Positions 46,836 through 58,831 of a stretch of DNA of 64,000 nt are shown piece after piece. This DNA is from Monarcha castaneiventris obscurior (Eukaryota; Chordata; Aves; Passeriformes; Monarchidae). The stretch covers positions 1,064,001 through 1,128,000 of the forward strand of contig JAMPIT010000682.1 of NCBI GenBank assembly GCA_026261815.1. The letters run 5' to 3'. The first letter of the stretch is position 1. Each line of letters opens with the position of its first letter. The translations under genes were made by a program, and so were the position numbers. The notes under the pieces were generated by a model, which saw only the letters and a list, made by a program, of their open reading frames with translations, did no database searches and was not told the DNA's origin.

Positions 46836-49800
46836 ATCATTCTGCTTTTATACTTTCACCGTCTAAGCAGGAGGAAGTTGGAGGGAAGGAGAGCAGAGAG
46901 TTAAGTGGGGTTTTCATAGGCAAAAAGAGGATATTAAAGACATAGCCTCCAATTTTCAGTGGTGACAGAGTGATGGATTTGGGCAGCCTGTGCAGACTGC
47001 GAAATTTTTCTTATCATAGGAATACAGTAAAAAGGAAAAGTAACATACAGCAGTTAGGGAATAAGGCCAAACCTCTTTGCAGGGTGTGCTCACCAGTAAC
47101 TCTGGCCATCATCAGGTGCCACCTCCCATATGCTGGAGAACTCAATCCAGCCCTCAAGGCTGCAAAGGCAAACCAGTTGTTTTTAAACAAATACCATTCT
47201 AATTGAAGAGCTCTCCACTCCAGCTGCTGTATCCTATTTACTCAGTGTATTTCCAGCCTGCTGCCTTTGGGACCAAGATTACCACAGCTCACAACTTGTC
47301 AGGGACATTTCTTCATGTATCAAGAGCTCTTGAACCCTTTGAAGAGGGTTTATAAATCACCAAACAAATGCTTCCCACAAACACACATAGCCATTATTTG
47401 TGTTTGAGTTCCAGTGATGATAACGTGCGTATTGACAGACCAGTGTGGTCCAAAACTTTGTAAACACTTTAGAGGAAACTTCAAACTCAGCTATACATGC
47501 TCAAAAGCACACAGAAGAAAGCAACGGCGCAAAGAAGAAGTGGAAGATCCACTTGGCCTGTTGGCATACTCCATCTTATTCCCACTATGTCTGCTCTCGA
47601 TGCTATGTTACATGTTTTTTGCTGATTCCTGACAGCACCTTCCAAAAAAACACAAACAAATCAATTATGTCATTTTGTACTTATAACTTAACCAGACCTT
47701 GGCGTGCACACACACGCACACGTCTTTTTCTTCTGTTTTAACATGCAAGTGCTCCCAGTGCGTTCACATTCTCAGGGTGATCAAGCTTGGTCTGACTATT
47801 GGCTTTTGGAGGATCTGATGCCAGTCAGCCGTGCATAATGGCCTCTTTGTCTCACTGTCACATGAGCAGCATTGTGTTACAATCATTGTCACTCTGGGCT
47901 CAAACTGCAAGGCATGCTTTCACACAAAACACTCACTTTGGGGGCTCCTTTTGGCAGGGCCCTGCCACCGAAACTCTTTTGCTGCTCTTTAGTTAATCAG
48001 CCCAGCAACGCTGAAACTTCAAAAGTCAGGATTCAAAAGCTCTCATCCAAATCAACCGATTATGAAGCTTCTCTATGGGCCACATGAAGAGTGGGGAAAG
48101 AAACGTAACATAACCATCATTTATTTTAATCACTTTAAATCACTTTTCCTAAGCCCTTTGATAGCCGAGGATTGTGCTCCAAATTACAGTGGGGGATGGG
48201 GGGGGAAAAAAAAAAAACCCAAGTCAAAGTTGTCTCCACCTTGAATATTTTTCTCCTGTACTTCAGAAAAACGCCTGCAAGATAAAATCAAAACATTTCT
48301 ACAGGACAAAGACAAGTAACTTACCAGGTGACAGTGTTATTTTACTACTTGCTCTGCAAATCCTTTAAATTCACCAAGAACATTCAACCCTTCCCCTTCC
48401 AAAAAAAATTTCTCAAAAATAGATAGACAAGGCTTCTGTATAGCACAAACTTCAAAAGTTGCTTTAAACATGCTGAACTCATTGAAACCCCGCACAGATG
48501 TCTCTGCTTTCATGAATGAAAAATATTCTCAAGGGGGTGAAACCAAACCATGTTAAAAACAACATCCTCCTGCCCGTACTGTCTCTTGAATAATTTTGTA
48601 CTGAAAACGTTTGTCTTGTAGAGCTACTCCTGAAATACAGCACTACTCATTCTGAACAGGACTTACAGGACCTATCCCTGAAGGGAACAGGCACTTTGTG
48701 GGAAGAACTCTGGACGTAATAGTTGTGATGGGCAGAAAACTTTGGGAAGCAATGGCTTCTTCCCAGAAGAAATGGGGTTGTGCATGGCACAACAAACTAC
48801 CAGCTCACGTACCATCTTCTCTCCAGTTCATTTTTCTTTCCTTTGCAGTCCATCAAAGGAATGTAACTTCTTCTGAGCCCTGGTTTGGTGTTCCATGCTG
48901 GTACTGCTCATACACATGCCAGTTGCCCTAAACACACAACAACAACCTACTACAACACATTATCCTTCTCTGGATCATTTTTCTTTATTAAGCAGCCTGA
49001 GCCAGTCTTTCTCCTTCTCCACACCTTACACCTTCTCTCCACTGCTGCTTTGAGCAGACCCTTCCAGATGAGCACTACCCCAGAGAAACACCACCAGGAT
49101 GGGTCAGGGCCACCCTGACTCTCACCCGGAGAATTCTACCCAGACCACAAACCCTGCTGTCTCCTCTTGTCCCGCCTAGAAAATTCACCTTCTGCATCAT
49201 GCTAAGGTCATGACTTCTCTGAGATGCCTCTTGCCTTTCATGGTCTCTTCCCATGCCCAACATTTCCAGTACAAGATGCTGACCCTTTTTTTGGCAGGGC
49301 CTTGGTTCTAGCCATCATTGGCAATACACTGGTATTACACAGAAGTAGTTCTACACTGTGTCCTATCTGAAGACTCCCATCTTACAAAAGAGCTGTTATT
49401 AATCCATTTAAATGTGTGAATTTCCACGACTTTTGAAGAAAAAAATAACGTGACCGTAGCTCGACACCTGTTTTCATTATTTCATTGTCTTTCCTTGTTT
49501 CCTCCTGCCTTTTGTCTTGGAGTTTAGATTATAAAAGGTAAGATGATTTTTTGGTATTGTTCTTGTGCTGTTGTACATCTCCTGTGGCTGCAGTGGTGGA
49601 CAGAAGAGCCATACAAGCTGCAGCTCTTCGTGCCAGTGATCCTAATTCTAAAATGACACAGTAATAGGAGCTCTTTATATTCAAATGTCTTTGAAAGAAG
49701 AATTTTGCACACATTCGCACCTCTGTGTGTTCAACAAAAATGATCTGGTAGGCTGAGAAAGATGTTCTTTTACACCAACAGAAAAAGGATTAAACTTCTT

Positions 49801-52800
49801 TCCTGAGGTCACAAAGCAAGTCAATGTCAAAGTTAAAATTATGTTTTCTGCTGTATCTTTTCATTGTCTTGCACATCAAAAGAGCTCAGAATTAGTATCT
49901 CACTGCTGACTGCGGGCTAATTTCTCTGACAATCAGATGCAAAACACAGATAAAACACGATGAGATGGCTGTCCATGTTTTAATATAAACCTAATGTGTA
50001 CATCCAAAGGCATGAACCACAAATCCTTACACAGGCAAAACATCAATTAAAGACCAGACAGTTTGAATGGGTTAATTAACATGAATGCTGACACAATCAA
50101 TAAAGCTATTCCAGTAAAGCAAATCCCTCCACAGAATATTTCTCCTAGTTTTCTGACAGATGGCTTTAGATGATACATACTCTTTCCACAAGTAAGAAAA
50201 AAAGCATTTGGAATATCAAGACACAGATTCTTCTCACAGATGAAAAAATACTGCAGCTTTATCTACGTTTATGCTATGCTGACTGGAGCATATGAAGTCA
50301 GTACTAATTACTGACAAACTAATCTGTTAATATTAAAAACCAGGATCAAATTCCTGGCAGTGAGTCAGTAACATAACTACTACATACTGAAATCTGATTC
50401 TACTGGCATCATTCATCAAGGAAGACACCACTTAACAGGACTAAGGATGTAAGAACTTTTGACTGTCATTTCACTACACCATTCCAGTCCTTACGTAAAG
50501 AAACATTACTCATCTACACTGTGTTCCATTAAAATAAATGGAAAAAAAATACAAGACCACATCCATCTTACAGTAGTATCCACATAACTTTGGGGTTTTT
50601 TTAACCAACATATCTTTGGTTTGACTGAAACTGTGGCACATACGCAAAGAATCTGGTTTTTACCTTCCTCAAAAGGAAAACCACTTGCTTCCCCTTCTCC
50701 CTTTGCTTCCCCACTTCATTTTCATAAAGTGAAAATGCCTAGACAAGAAAAAGCTATGCAGAGAAGCCATGTCAAACTCCTGCCAAGTAATCTGAATATA
50801 AATTCAAGGGATCCTTACCAGCTGCAGTCAAAAGGCCACTCCAAACTCTGCTAGATGTTAATCAAACTTAAGTATGTTAATGCACAGTTCCTGTGTTCTT
50901 TGCATAGATTGAGTTAATTGCTTTTGTTAAACTGCACTTGCTTCCTTAGCGGGGTGTGTGTACCCGTACAGCTGAACAGCTGATTGTGGAAAACATGGAT
51001 ATGCAAGTCACCAAAGGACTGTTCACTTGGTCAAACCCTTCTGCTCACCTCAAAACAGCTCATTTAACACTGTAACCCCCGGACTGGTCCTCCAGGTGCC
51101 CACTCCCACCCCAGCAGCTGCATTTAAAATCACACCATTAGCTATCATATTAGAGTTTTAAGCAGACATCTAAATGGTGACATTTTTACACAAAGGGCTA
51201 AGGTATCTCCCCCCTGAGGCAAAGGTAAGACAGTTTCTGTCTGTGGGGACTCAAACCTGGGGTGCACAGCCCTGCACCTGGAGAACTGTGCCACCTCTGG
51301 ACCACGTTACCACCTGATACACCAGGAAAGGGGAACTCTTATTTCCAGGGAAATTAAGCAGACACAGCCAGCTGACTTCACACAGGTCACTGAGCTGCCT
51401 GCAGTTTAGAATCTTTTTGCCAGATATGGATTATAATCAGTGAGCAAGAACAGACATTTCATGGCCAGTCCTGTGAACTGCTCATTTCTGTCAGAGGCTC
51501 GTAACACTTCAGACTTAAAGCCACACACTAAGGAGCCAAGCACAAAGCCATGGCATCTCTGCAGTATATTAACAGTCAATACTAATATGATGCTACTAAT
51601 TCACCCCCTGTGGGAGCAATATACATTTAAACTTGGTTGTATGACAAAGCCACATCACTGGCTGTGTGAAAAAAAAGAAATAGATTTTATTACAAAAGGT
51701 GCCATATTCTGATGCTGTGCAGGTGCATGAGTTACATAGGCAAACAAGTAGAAACTTGGTCCCAAATTAGTTTGTCCAGCTTTTTAAAAATCTGGAGCAC
51801 ACCTGCCCAGCTGGTTTTTCTGATTTGAGTTGGGCATCAAACTAGACATGCCAATAATATCTCATTTGCAGGGCCAGTAACTAGCAACCAATATAGATAA
51901 GTTGGCCACCCGGCCTGGTATTTTCCTAAATTCTGTCTCCAGCTCAGACAGTTGCAACCCCCCGCCTTCACTTCAAGAAGAACACACACACCTAATTACA
52001 TATGCTTTCCTCCCAGTATTGTGCTACTAGGCACAAATACCATTTAGGGATGTTGACAAGGCAACTGAAGCCAGCTTTCAGTTTCAATCTCGCATCAGAC
52101 ATGCTGCTCAATCAAAAAATCTAAGACTTTTCAGCAAAGGTCTGCAGCTTATCTGCTCGGAAAAAAATGCCACTCTCCAGGCTTGTCTTTCTGGAGTTTT
52201 GGGTTTTTCTTTTTTTTTGTTCTTCCAAGATGCTGGATAAAAACATTTTTCCTAAATATACTCATTATGCTAATCAGCTTTCTAAGACACTGCTGCCAAA
52301 GCTCAGCTACCAACTTGATAAAATAAGCTATGAAGCATCTTCTACACTGATGACACATTCCAAGTGGGGTTTTAAACTGACTCTGTAGCGAGAAGTTGGT
52401 ACTTTGGAAAAACTTCAGAGCTGTACGTGATTCTAAGAAATGCATGTTCGCTTTGACTATATTTCAGTACTCGGTCACTGCCAACAACATTTATGTAATT
52501 AGTAAGATTACCAAAAGCTCTCAATTCCCAGCTCACTCGAGGAAAAGCAGCTGCATATTTTTCCTAATTGATTTGTGCCTACATTTCCAGACTGAACCTA
52601 CTCCTTGGCTGAAAAAACAAAATCGGAAATGTTTACACTATTACTGTCGCCCGAAGAAAATCTGTCCAGGATACTAACTGACCATTTCTCTGGACAGCTT
52701 CTGCTGAGGGACATATGCTGGAACGAAATCAAGGTATTAAACAGATGTGCATTTTCACGTGCAGGTCACGCTGATTTACATCTATACACAAGCATCTCTC

Positions 52801-53181
52801 TATTCCAGTGTGTACGCTCGCTCCAGTCTCTGCTCAAGACTGCCAAAAGCCTTCCGTGAAAACGAAGGATAATCTTTAAAAACAGTCGGTTAGCGGGGGA
52901 AAAAAAGTGCTCTGAGGAGAGCTTGAACTGACTCGTCCCGGCTCGGGACTGCTGGAGAGAGCCGCAGGAGCATCCCGCCCCACCAGCCCGGTCACCCCGC
53001 ACCAACGCGGGGACAAACACGCCTGGATGCTCTCTCTGCAAAGGTGGAGGCACCGCGGGCGGCCCCGCATCCCACCCGCTACACCGAGGATGCTTCTGCC
53101 GAGGGCAAACCCCGCTCCGGGAGCGATGCTGCCTCACCCCCGCTTCCTCCCCGAGGCTGCCGCAGCCGCGTCCGGCACCTA

Positions 53182-53235
53182 GGGGACGGGACGGGACGGG
53201 ACGGGACGGGACGGGACGGGACGGGACGGGACGGG
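53182..53235. repeat. (ACGGG)10 minisatellite, G-quadruplex-prone
   Basis: Ten uninterrupted ACGGG units at 53186-53235, preceded by GGGG. The plus strand offers a GGG run every five bases, a pattern expected to form stable G-quadruplexes with two-base loops. It begins about 16 nt inside the inferred first intron, on the template strand of MEGF10. Confidence 0.95.
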
Positions 53236-53251
53236 TCCGGTCAGTGCCTAC

Positions 53252-53400
53252 CTGTCCCGCGGGCGCCCTCCCCGTCCGACCGGCCGCCGGGAGCCGCCGC
53301 CGGGAGCCGCCGGGAGCCGCCGGGACTTGAGCAAGGGGCGGTGTGCTCGGCGGGGCCGGCGGGGATCAGCCCCTCCTCCGCCTGCCCCGGACCGCCCCCA
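53252..53400 (-). other. MEGF10: Candidate non-coding first exon of MEGF10
   Basis: On the minus strand the GC-rich sequence ends CGGGACAG followed by GTAGGC, a good splice donor (GT at 53251-53250). The far boundary is arbitrary because no transcription start can be read from the sequence. Another possible donor, GTAGGTACC, lies near 53595. The call rests on the need for a 5' UTR exon, on the CpG island and on this donor. Confidence 0.4.
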
Positions 53401-53520
53401 GCCAGACCCACAGACATTTTTAACCTCTTACCCGCTTTCCCAGCTCCAGTGTCCCGCTGGGCGCGCTAGGGAGCGGATGGTGTTGTGCCCCGGTCGTGGG
53501 ATCTCCGCCATCCACTCACT

Positions 53521-54600
53521 TAAAGGCAAAAGTGCGAGCTACATAGGGATCTCAGAGGTCATTTTATTCGGCCTAGTGAAAGATAGGTACCTACCCAGCA
53601 GGTGATCGAGGAATGAAATCGTCTTTTCAAACGACTAAATGCTTAAGGTCCCGCAGTGAGGGGTTGATCCTCAGCCCCGTCAGGAGACGCAAATCTACAG
53701 AAAAAGAAACGTCATGTGCTCGTCTCCAGAACTGCTAGGGAAAGGAAGGGCATCGTGACTCTTGAACTTACATACATTCTAATGTGTTTAAGTAACTTCG
53801 TCCGTAAGAATTTCTGGTTTTGTTTAGGGGTGTTTTTTCCCTACTTCAATACGCTATCGGGGAAGCATTAATAAGACCCTGACTTGGCTCGGTCTCTGCC
53901 AGGGCCGTCCTGGAGCCGGCGCCATTGGCTCTGCGGGACAGGGAGGAACCTTCCAGCACCTTCTCAGAAAAGCCACCTCCGTAGCCCACCCCCCAGCTAC
54001 TGAAACCCGGCCATGCCACCCACATACACATTTCTCCCCGAACCCACGAGGCGTGGGGGGCGCTGGGGGTGCAAGTCCCCGGGCACTGCGGGGCTCCTGG
54101 GTGCCGGGGTTGCCGCAGCCTGGGCTGTGGGGATGCCGAGTGCCCCCCGCCCGTGGGTGCCGCTGCCCCGGGCTCTCTGAGTCTCGGCCGTGTGGGCGGG
54201 CGCTGGTGCCTTGTCCTTGTCCCGGCCGGGCTGGCTGGGAGCTTCCCGGGGCGGGAGGGGAAGCAGCGGCGCTGCCGCCTGAGGAGGCGCGGGCGGGAAT
54301 TGGAGATGGTCCCGGGAGCTCCAGGCGGGCCTTTCCAAGGGGAGCCCCGGCAGTGGGAGCTCAGTCCCCATGGCGGGAGCTCCCAGGGTGCTGGGGTGCC
54401 TGAGGGCAGCTAGGGGTAGCCGTGGCTGGTGCTGGAGGGCTGCTCCTTGCTGATCCCGGGGTGTGCATCAGTGGGATGAGCCTGCAGCAGCTGTCAGGCA
54501 CTTGGCCGAGCCAGAGTAATCTAATGATGTGGTGAGGGAGATGATAGCAGCTACAGCATAGAGATGTGGGGACACCAAGCGGCCAGAGGGACTGCGAGGG
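53521..54600. other. GC-rich flank between CpG island and tandem array
   Basis: Non-repetitive as far as I can see. The part at 54030-54420 is GC-rich with many CG dinucleotides and long but unconvincing open frames on both strands. It could belong to the promoter domain of MEGF10 or to a divergent transcript. I recognise no gene. Confidence 0.5.
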
Positions 54601-56121
54601 TTTGGGATGGCTTCGGGGTGTGGGCAGCGAAGTCCTGGGTTAGAGGGGAGTGCGAGGACACAGGGATGGTGAGGAAGGTGCTCTGAAGCAGATTGTGGGT
54701 TCCGTGCTGGTGTAAAGGGGTGTGAGTGCCTGAGATTTCTCGCAGCGTTGGGGAGTTGTTCTCAGGACAGGCAGTGTTCCTGGGGACCGTGGGTCACAGT
54801 GCAGCCTGGTGAGCCCAGTGACCCTGAGATGGAGACGTGGCTGTGGAGGCTCCATTTGGAGCTCAGAGTGGCGCCTGGTGCATCCCCAAGCAGCAGCACG
54901 GTGTGGTGCTGGAGCTTGTCTGTGGCCTGCAGGTGGAAGGGGCCGTGTCCCTGGGCGAGTTCCCTGCTGATGCCCTGCACGGGCAGAGGTTTTGGAGATG
55001 CAGGAGGGAGATGCAGGCGCAGATGGTGACGGGATGTACATAAGGCAGCCAAGGTTTTGGTGTAAGCATAGAGTGAATGTGGGTTTAAAGGAGAATGGGG
55101 AGGTTTTTTTGTGGAAGGCTGAACAGCTTCTTGTCTCTTGTTTTTTTGCCCATCCCTCCCCCATTTTTGGGACCACCACCTCCATTTTGAGATCTTCCAA
55201 CTCCATGTGCTGTGTCCACGGCCAGGTTGTAGATCGTAGCTCTTCCCTGTTTATATCCACCCTTCTCTCTGTTGTGCTCCCCGTGCCCGTTTTGGGTTCA
55301 GCATCAGAGTGGTGTGACAGAAGAGCCTGGAGCAAAGTGCTGAGCAGCTTTGTGGTTCTGTGTGTCTGGACTCGGGGTTGTTTTGGTGTTTCTGTTTTGG
55401 GGATGGATGTGATGGTGCTTAGAAGCCGTGGGGAACTGTTGAATGTTAAAGCTGAGGTTGTGTGTGTTCGTGGGTTTGGAGGTTGCTGAGAAGTGGTGTC
55501 TACGGCTAAGTTTGGGGGAAAGGACGGGGTTTGTGGGTGTTTCTGTGTGTGTCAGGTGTGAACTGCCAGACCTGGGGCCCGTGTGGAAATCACATCATTC
55601 TGCTCAGAGCAGAGCTCTGTGTTTAAGATTTCAGAGCATCCTGCAGCAAGAAGTGTGCAAGAGAAGAAATAACGATGGAGCTTCCAATGCATTAGTGTAG
55701 CACGTAGATAGAATATGGGTTAGTTAGCATGTAGAGAGAACAAGTAGAAATAGTAGCTCCGTAGGTAAAAGTAGAAATATCTCTATTTTCACAAAATGTC
55801 CTTGCATTGTTGATGCCTGGTGCGTCTGTTTGAGTTGCAGAGGCAGGTGCCGGAGGCCTTGGCCCTTGTCCTTCCATTGGGTGCTGCTGCAGGTCCTTGT
55901 GCTGGGAGCAGCAGCCTCAGCAGCCACTGCAGGCCTGCCCAGAGCAGGAGAGGAGCTGCAGCATGAGCGTGGGGAGTATTGGACAATGAAAGCCCCTTCC
56001 AAGCCGTGGTGTTGCCAGCACGGTGAGATGGCTGGTTCCATGGGAGGTGCATCCAGGGACAGGCTTCTGCTCCTGGCCCTGTCAGCAGCAGAATAAGCCA
56101 TTTCAGTGGGCAGTGCATGGG
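54601..56121 (+). repeat. Array unit 1 (1521 bp)
   Basis: The first unit at the array edge. Relative to units 2 and 3 it lacks roughly 17 bases near 56062 (the GCATCCTGGCATCTTCTT-like stretch after ACAGGCT). It carries an intact empty provirus target GCCCTG at 56076-56081. Phase is set at TTTGGGATGG. Confidence 0.9.
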
Positions 56122-57614
56122 TTTGGGATGGCTTTGGGGTGTCGGCAACAAAGACCTGGGTTAGAGGGGAGTGCGGGGATACAGGGATGGTGAGGAAGGT
56201 GTTCTGAAGCAGGTTGTGGGTTCCGTGGTGGTGTAAAGGGACTGTGAGTGCCTGAGATTTCTCGCAGCGTTGGGGAGTTGTTCTCAGGACAGGCAGTGTT
56301 CCTGGGGACCGTGGGTCACAGTGCAGCCTGGTGAGCCCAGTGACCCTGAGATGGAGACGTGGCTGTGGAGGCTCCATTTGGAGCTCAGAGTGGCGCCTGG
56401 TGCATCCCCAAGCAGCAGCACGGTGTGGTGCTGGAGCTTGTCTGTGGCCTGCAGGTGGAAGGGGCCGTGTCCCTGGGCGAGTTCCCTGCTGAGGCCGTGC
56501 ACGGGCAGAGTTGTTGGAGATGCAGGAGGGAGATGCAGGCGCAGATGGTGACGGGATGTACATAAGGCAGCCAAGGTTTTGGTGTAAGCATAGAGTGAAT
56601 GTGGGTTTAAAGGAGAATGGAGAGGTTCTTTTGTGGAAGGCTAGAACAGCTTCCTGTCTCTTGTTGGTTTGCCCCCCCTACCCCCACTTTAGGGACTACC
56701 CCCTCCCATTTTTCCACCTCCATTTGCTGTGTCCACGTCCAAGTTGTAGATTGTAGCTCTTCCCTGTTTATATCCACCCACCTTTCTGTTGTGCTCCCCG
56801 TGCCCGTTTGGGTTCAGCATCAGAGTGGTGTGACAGAAGAGCCTGGAGCAAAGTGCTGAGCAGCTTTTTGCTGCTGTGTCTGGACTCGGGGTTCTTCTGG
56901 TGTTTCTGTTTTGAGGATGGATGCGATGGTTCTTTGAGGCCGTGGGGAACTGTTGGATGTTAAAGCTGAGGTTGTGTGTGTTCGTGGGTTTGGAGGTTGC
57001 TGAGAAGTGGTGGCTACTGCTAAGTTTGGGGGAAAGGACAGGGTTTGTGGGTGTTTCTGTGTGTGTCAGGTGTGAACTGCCAGACCTGGGGCCCGTGTGG
57101 AAATCACATCATTCTGCTCAGAGCAGAGCTCTGTGTTTAAGATTTCAGAGCATCCTGCAGCAAGAAGTGTGCAAGAGAAGAAATAACGATGGAGCTTCCA
57201 ATGCACTAGTGTAGCACGTAGATAGAATATGGGTTAGTTAGCATGTAGAGAGAACAAGTAGAAATAGTAGCGCGGTAGGTAAAAGTAGAAATATCTCTAT
57301 TTTCACAAAATGTCCTTGCATTGTTGATGCCTGGTGCGTCTGTTTGAGTTGCAGAGGCAGGTGCCGGAGGCCTTGGCCCTTGTCCTTCCATTGGGTGCTG
57401 CTGCAGGTCCTTGTGCTGGGAGCAGCAGCCTCAGCAGCCACTGCAGGCCTGCCCAGAGCAGGAGAGGAGCTGCAGCATGAGCGTGGGGAGTATTGGACAA
57501 TGAAAGCTCCTTCCAAGCCCTGGTGTTGCCAGCACGGTGAGATGGCTGGTTCCATGGGAGGTGCAGCCAGGGACAGGCTCTGCATCCTGGCATCTTCTTC
57601 TGCTCCTGGCCCTG
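56122..57614 (+). repeat. Array unit 2, 5' part, split by the provirus
   Basis: The unit continues after the provirus at 61533-61572, giving 1533 bp in total. The insertion falls in GCTCCTGGCCCTGTCAGCAG, with GCCCTG duplicated on both sides (57609-57614 and 61527-61532). Confidence 0.92.
57609..57614 (+). other. Target-site duplication, left copy (GCCCTG)
   Basis: Identical to 61527-61532. The empty site with a single copy is seen at 56076-56081 and 63062-63067 in neighbouring array units. Confidence 0.93.
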
Positions 57615-58190
57615 TGTGGATGGACAGGCTCTAAATGTGGCAGCTGTCTGTCACTCTGACACCGCCTCCTACCCCACCTCTGGGGATGGAGACTCCTCAT
57701 GGGAGGAGGACTCCATGGGCGGCACCACCATCTAAGCCCAACCCAGGTTCTGGAAGATTCTTCAAGAGGCGTCGAGTGATTGGTTGATACATGATTGATG
57801 TCTATGTCCCACCCCCTTGTAAAAATTTGATTTGTCCTTGGACTCTGTGCCCTCCTACCCTCTGATGTTCCATTGGCTGACTATCCAGCACCCCTCCCAT
57901 GTCTGTACCCCTTATAAGGTCGTGCACCCTGGTCCCCCTCGGCTCTCTCCTCTTGGAACCGTCCCCCTCCGGACCTCTGGACCCTTCTTCAATGAAGGAG
58001 TTCTCGGGGAGATCCCCTCTCACCACCCTTTGCCTCCTCGCCTTATTTGCGCCTTGCCTTTCCTCGTGAGGAGCCGCCCCTGTCTGCGGGAACCAGCCCC
58101 GCCTAACCCACGGCACCGAAGCCTGTTGAGGCATCCAGGGTTCTCGGGCCGGCGTCCTACGCTGAGGGCAGCTGGGATAGCCCGGCAACA
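57615..58190 (+). repeat. 5' LTR (576 bp)
   Basis: The LTR starts TGTGGATGGACAGG and ends CCCGGCAACA. U3 has inverted CCAAT motifs (GATTGG at about 57779, CCATTGGC at about 57870) and a TATA-like TTATAAGG at about 57912-57919, so transcription would begin some 25-30 bases later. I see no canonical AATAAA inside the LTR. AATGAA near 57991 is a weak candidate. It differs from the 3' LTR at 57670, 57676, 57771, 57930 and 58022. Confidence 0.95.
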
Positions 58191-58192
58191 AG

Positions 58193-58210
58193 TGACGCCC
58201 GAACAGGGAC
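58193..58210 (+). promoter_or_regulatory. Primer binding site, tRNA-Lys type
   Basis: TGACGCCCGAACAGGGAC starts two bases after the LTR end. It matches the 3' end complement of the tRNA-Lys used by lentiviruses and some betaretroviruses at 17 of 18 positions (A for G at position 3), as I remember that consensus. Confidence 0.8.
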
Positions 58211-58510
58211 CTGACTTGTGACACCAAATTCTGTTCCCCACACCAACGCGAGGTGCCATCGCTTCCCCGAGTGTAGCACACTCTGTTTTAAGAGTGGTGC
58301 TCCCGGGGTGGATCTTCAGGAACTGCGCCAGGACGGACTGCGTGCCCCATTCCTGTGCCGGGACCTGAGGATCCATTTCCAGTGGAGGACCCAGCGTCCG
58401 TTTTACGTTCATCTCCCAGAAGACGACCTGAGAACGGGTAAGAAAAAGAAACCCCCCCTCGTTATTCTTAGTTTTTCCTTTTCGGACGCTGCGGGTGGGT
58501 GTTCCGCAGA
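58211..58510 (+). other. Proviral leader with splice donor
   Basis: Untranslated leader between the primer binding site and gag. It contains a good splice donor, ACGG followed by GTAAGA, with the GT at 58438-58439, suitable for making env message. The packaging signal would be expected here but cannot be recognised by motif. Confidence 0.65.
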
Positions 58511-58831
58511 ATGGGCAACCGCCTGTCTGCAGAACAGCGGAAGTTTTATGTCCAAGTTCGGGATTCCCTTTTTAATAACAAGTTAAAGTTTTCAAAAAGC
58601 CTCCTAAAGCGTTTTATTGTTTGGATTTTTAAGGAGTTTCCTCACACCAATCGGTGTGACGCCCTTTCTTTTCAATTTTGGAATAAAGTTAGGAGGAGAA
58701 TGGTCTTCCTACAGGGCTGTAGGGATACATCAGTCAAGCGCTTCTTCGCGCTCCTGACGCTGATCCACAGCGTTGTAGAAATTCCAAATAAGAAGCAAAA
58801 ATCAAAGACCTCAGTTCCCAAAAGAAATTAA
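58511..58831 (+). pseudogene. gag: gag remnant: matrix N-terminus
   Basis: The ATG at 58511 starts MGNRLS, an N-myristoylation signal (Gly2, Ser6), followed by a basic, helical matrix-like segment of about 80-100 residues. Full-length Gag of class II retroviruses is several times longer. Here the frame runs out of gag and stops at TAA 58829-58831, already inside integrase-derived DNA read in another frame. Capsid (with its major homology region) and the Cys-His zinc knuckles of nucleocapsid are absent. The exact internal junction lies somewhere in about 58750-58820. Confidence 0.8.

Larger units (their letters stand above)
34478..53251 (-). other. Probable first intron of MEGF10 (about 18.8 kb)
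   Basis: The sequence between the acceptor of the start-codon exon (34478) and a strong donor in the CpG island (GT at 53251-53250). I see no coding exon, LINE or RNA gene in it. It has a GC-richer block at 34600-35000, many homopolymers (A20 at 35462, T37 at 43269, T-run near 39990), an A/G-rich run at 46490-46530, a CpG-rich patch at 46640-46830, and a short CA repeat near 47706. Treating it as one intron depends on the inferred first exon. Confidence 0.55.
52900..53520 (-). promoter_or_regulatory. MEGF10: CpG island, probable MEGF10 promoter
   Basis: CG dinucleotides become abruptly dense here after 18 kb of AT-rich DNA, with GC-box-like runs (GGGCGG at about 53336, CCGCCCCC at about 53391). 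The position is upstream of the start-codon exon on the minus strand, and that exon carries only 16 nt of UTR behind a strong acceptor, so an upstream non-coding exon is required. No TATA box is evident, as is usual for CpG promoters. Assignment to MEGF10 is inference from position and strand. Confidence 0.6.

Noticed and set aside
53044..53469. Plus-strand open frame through the CpG island, and frames at 54000-54400
   Set aside because: Low-complexity Gly/Arg/Pro translation of the ACGGG repeat and GC-rich DNA. No recognisable protein.
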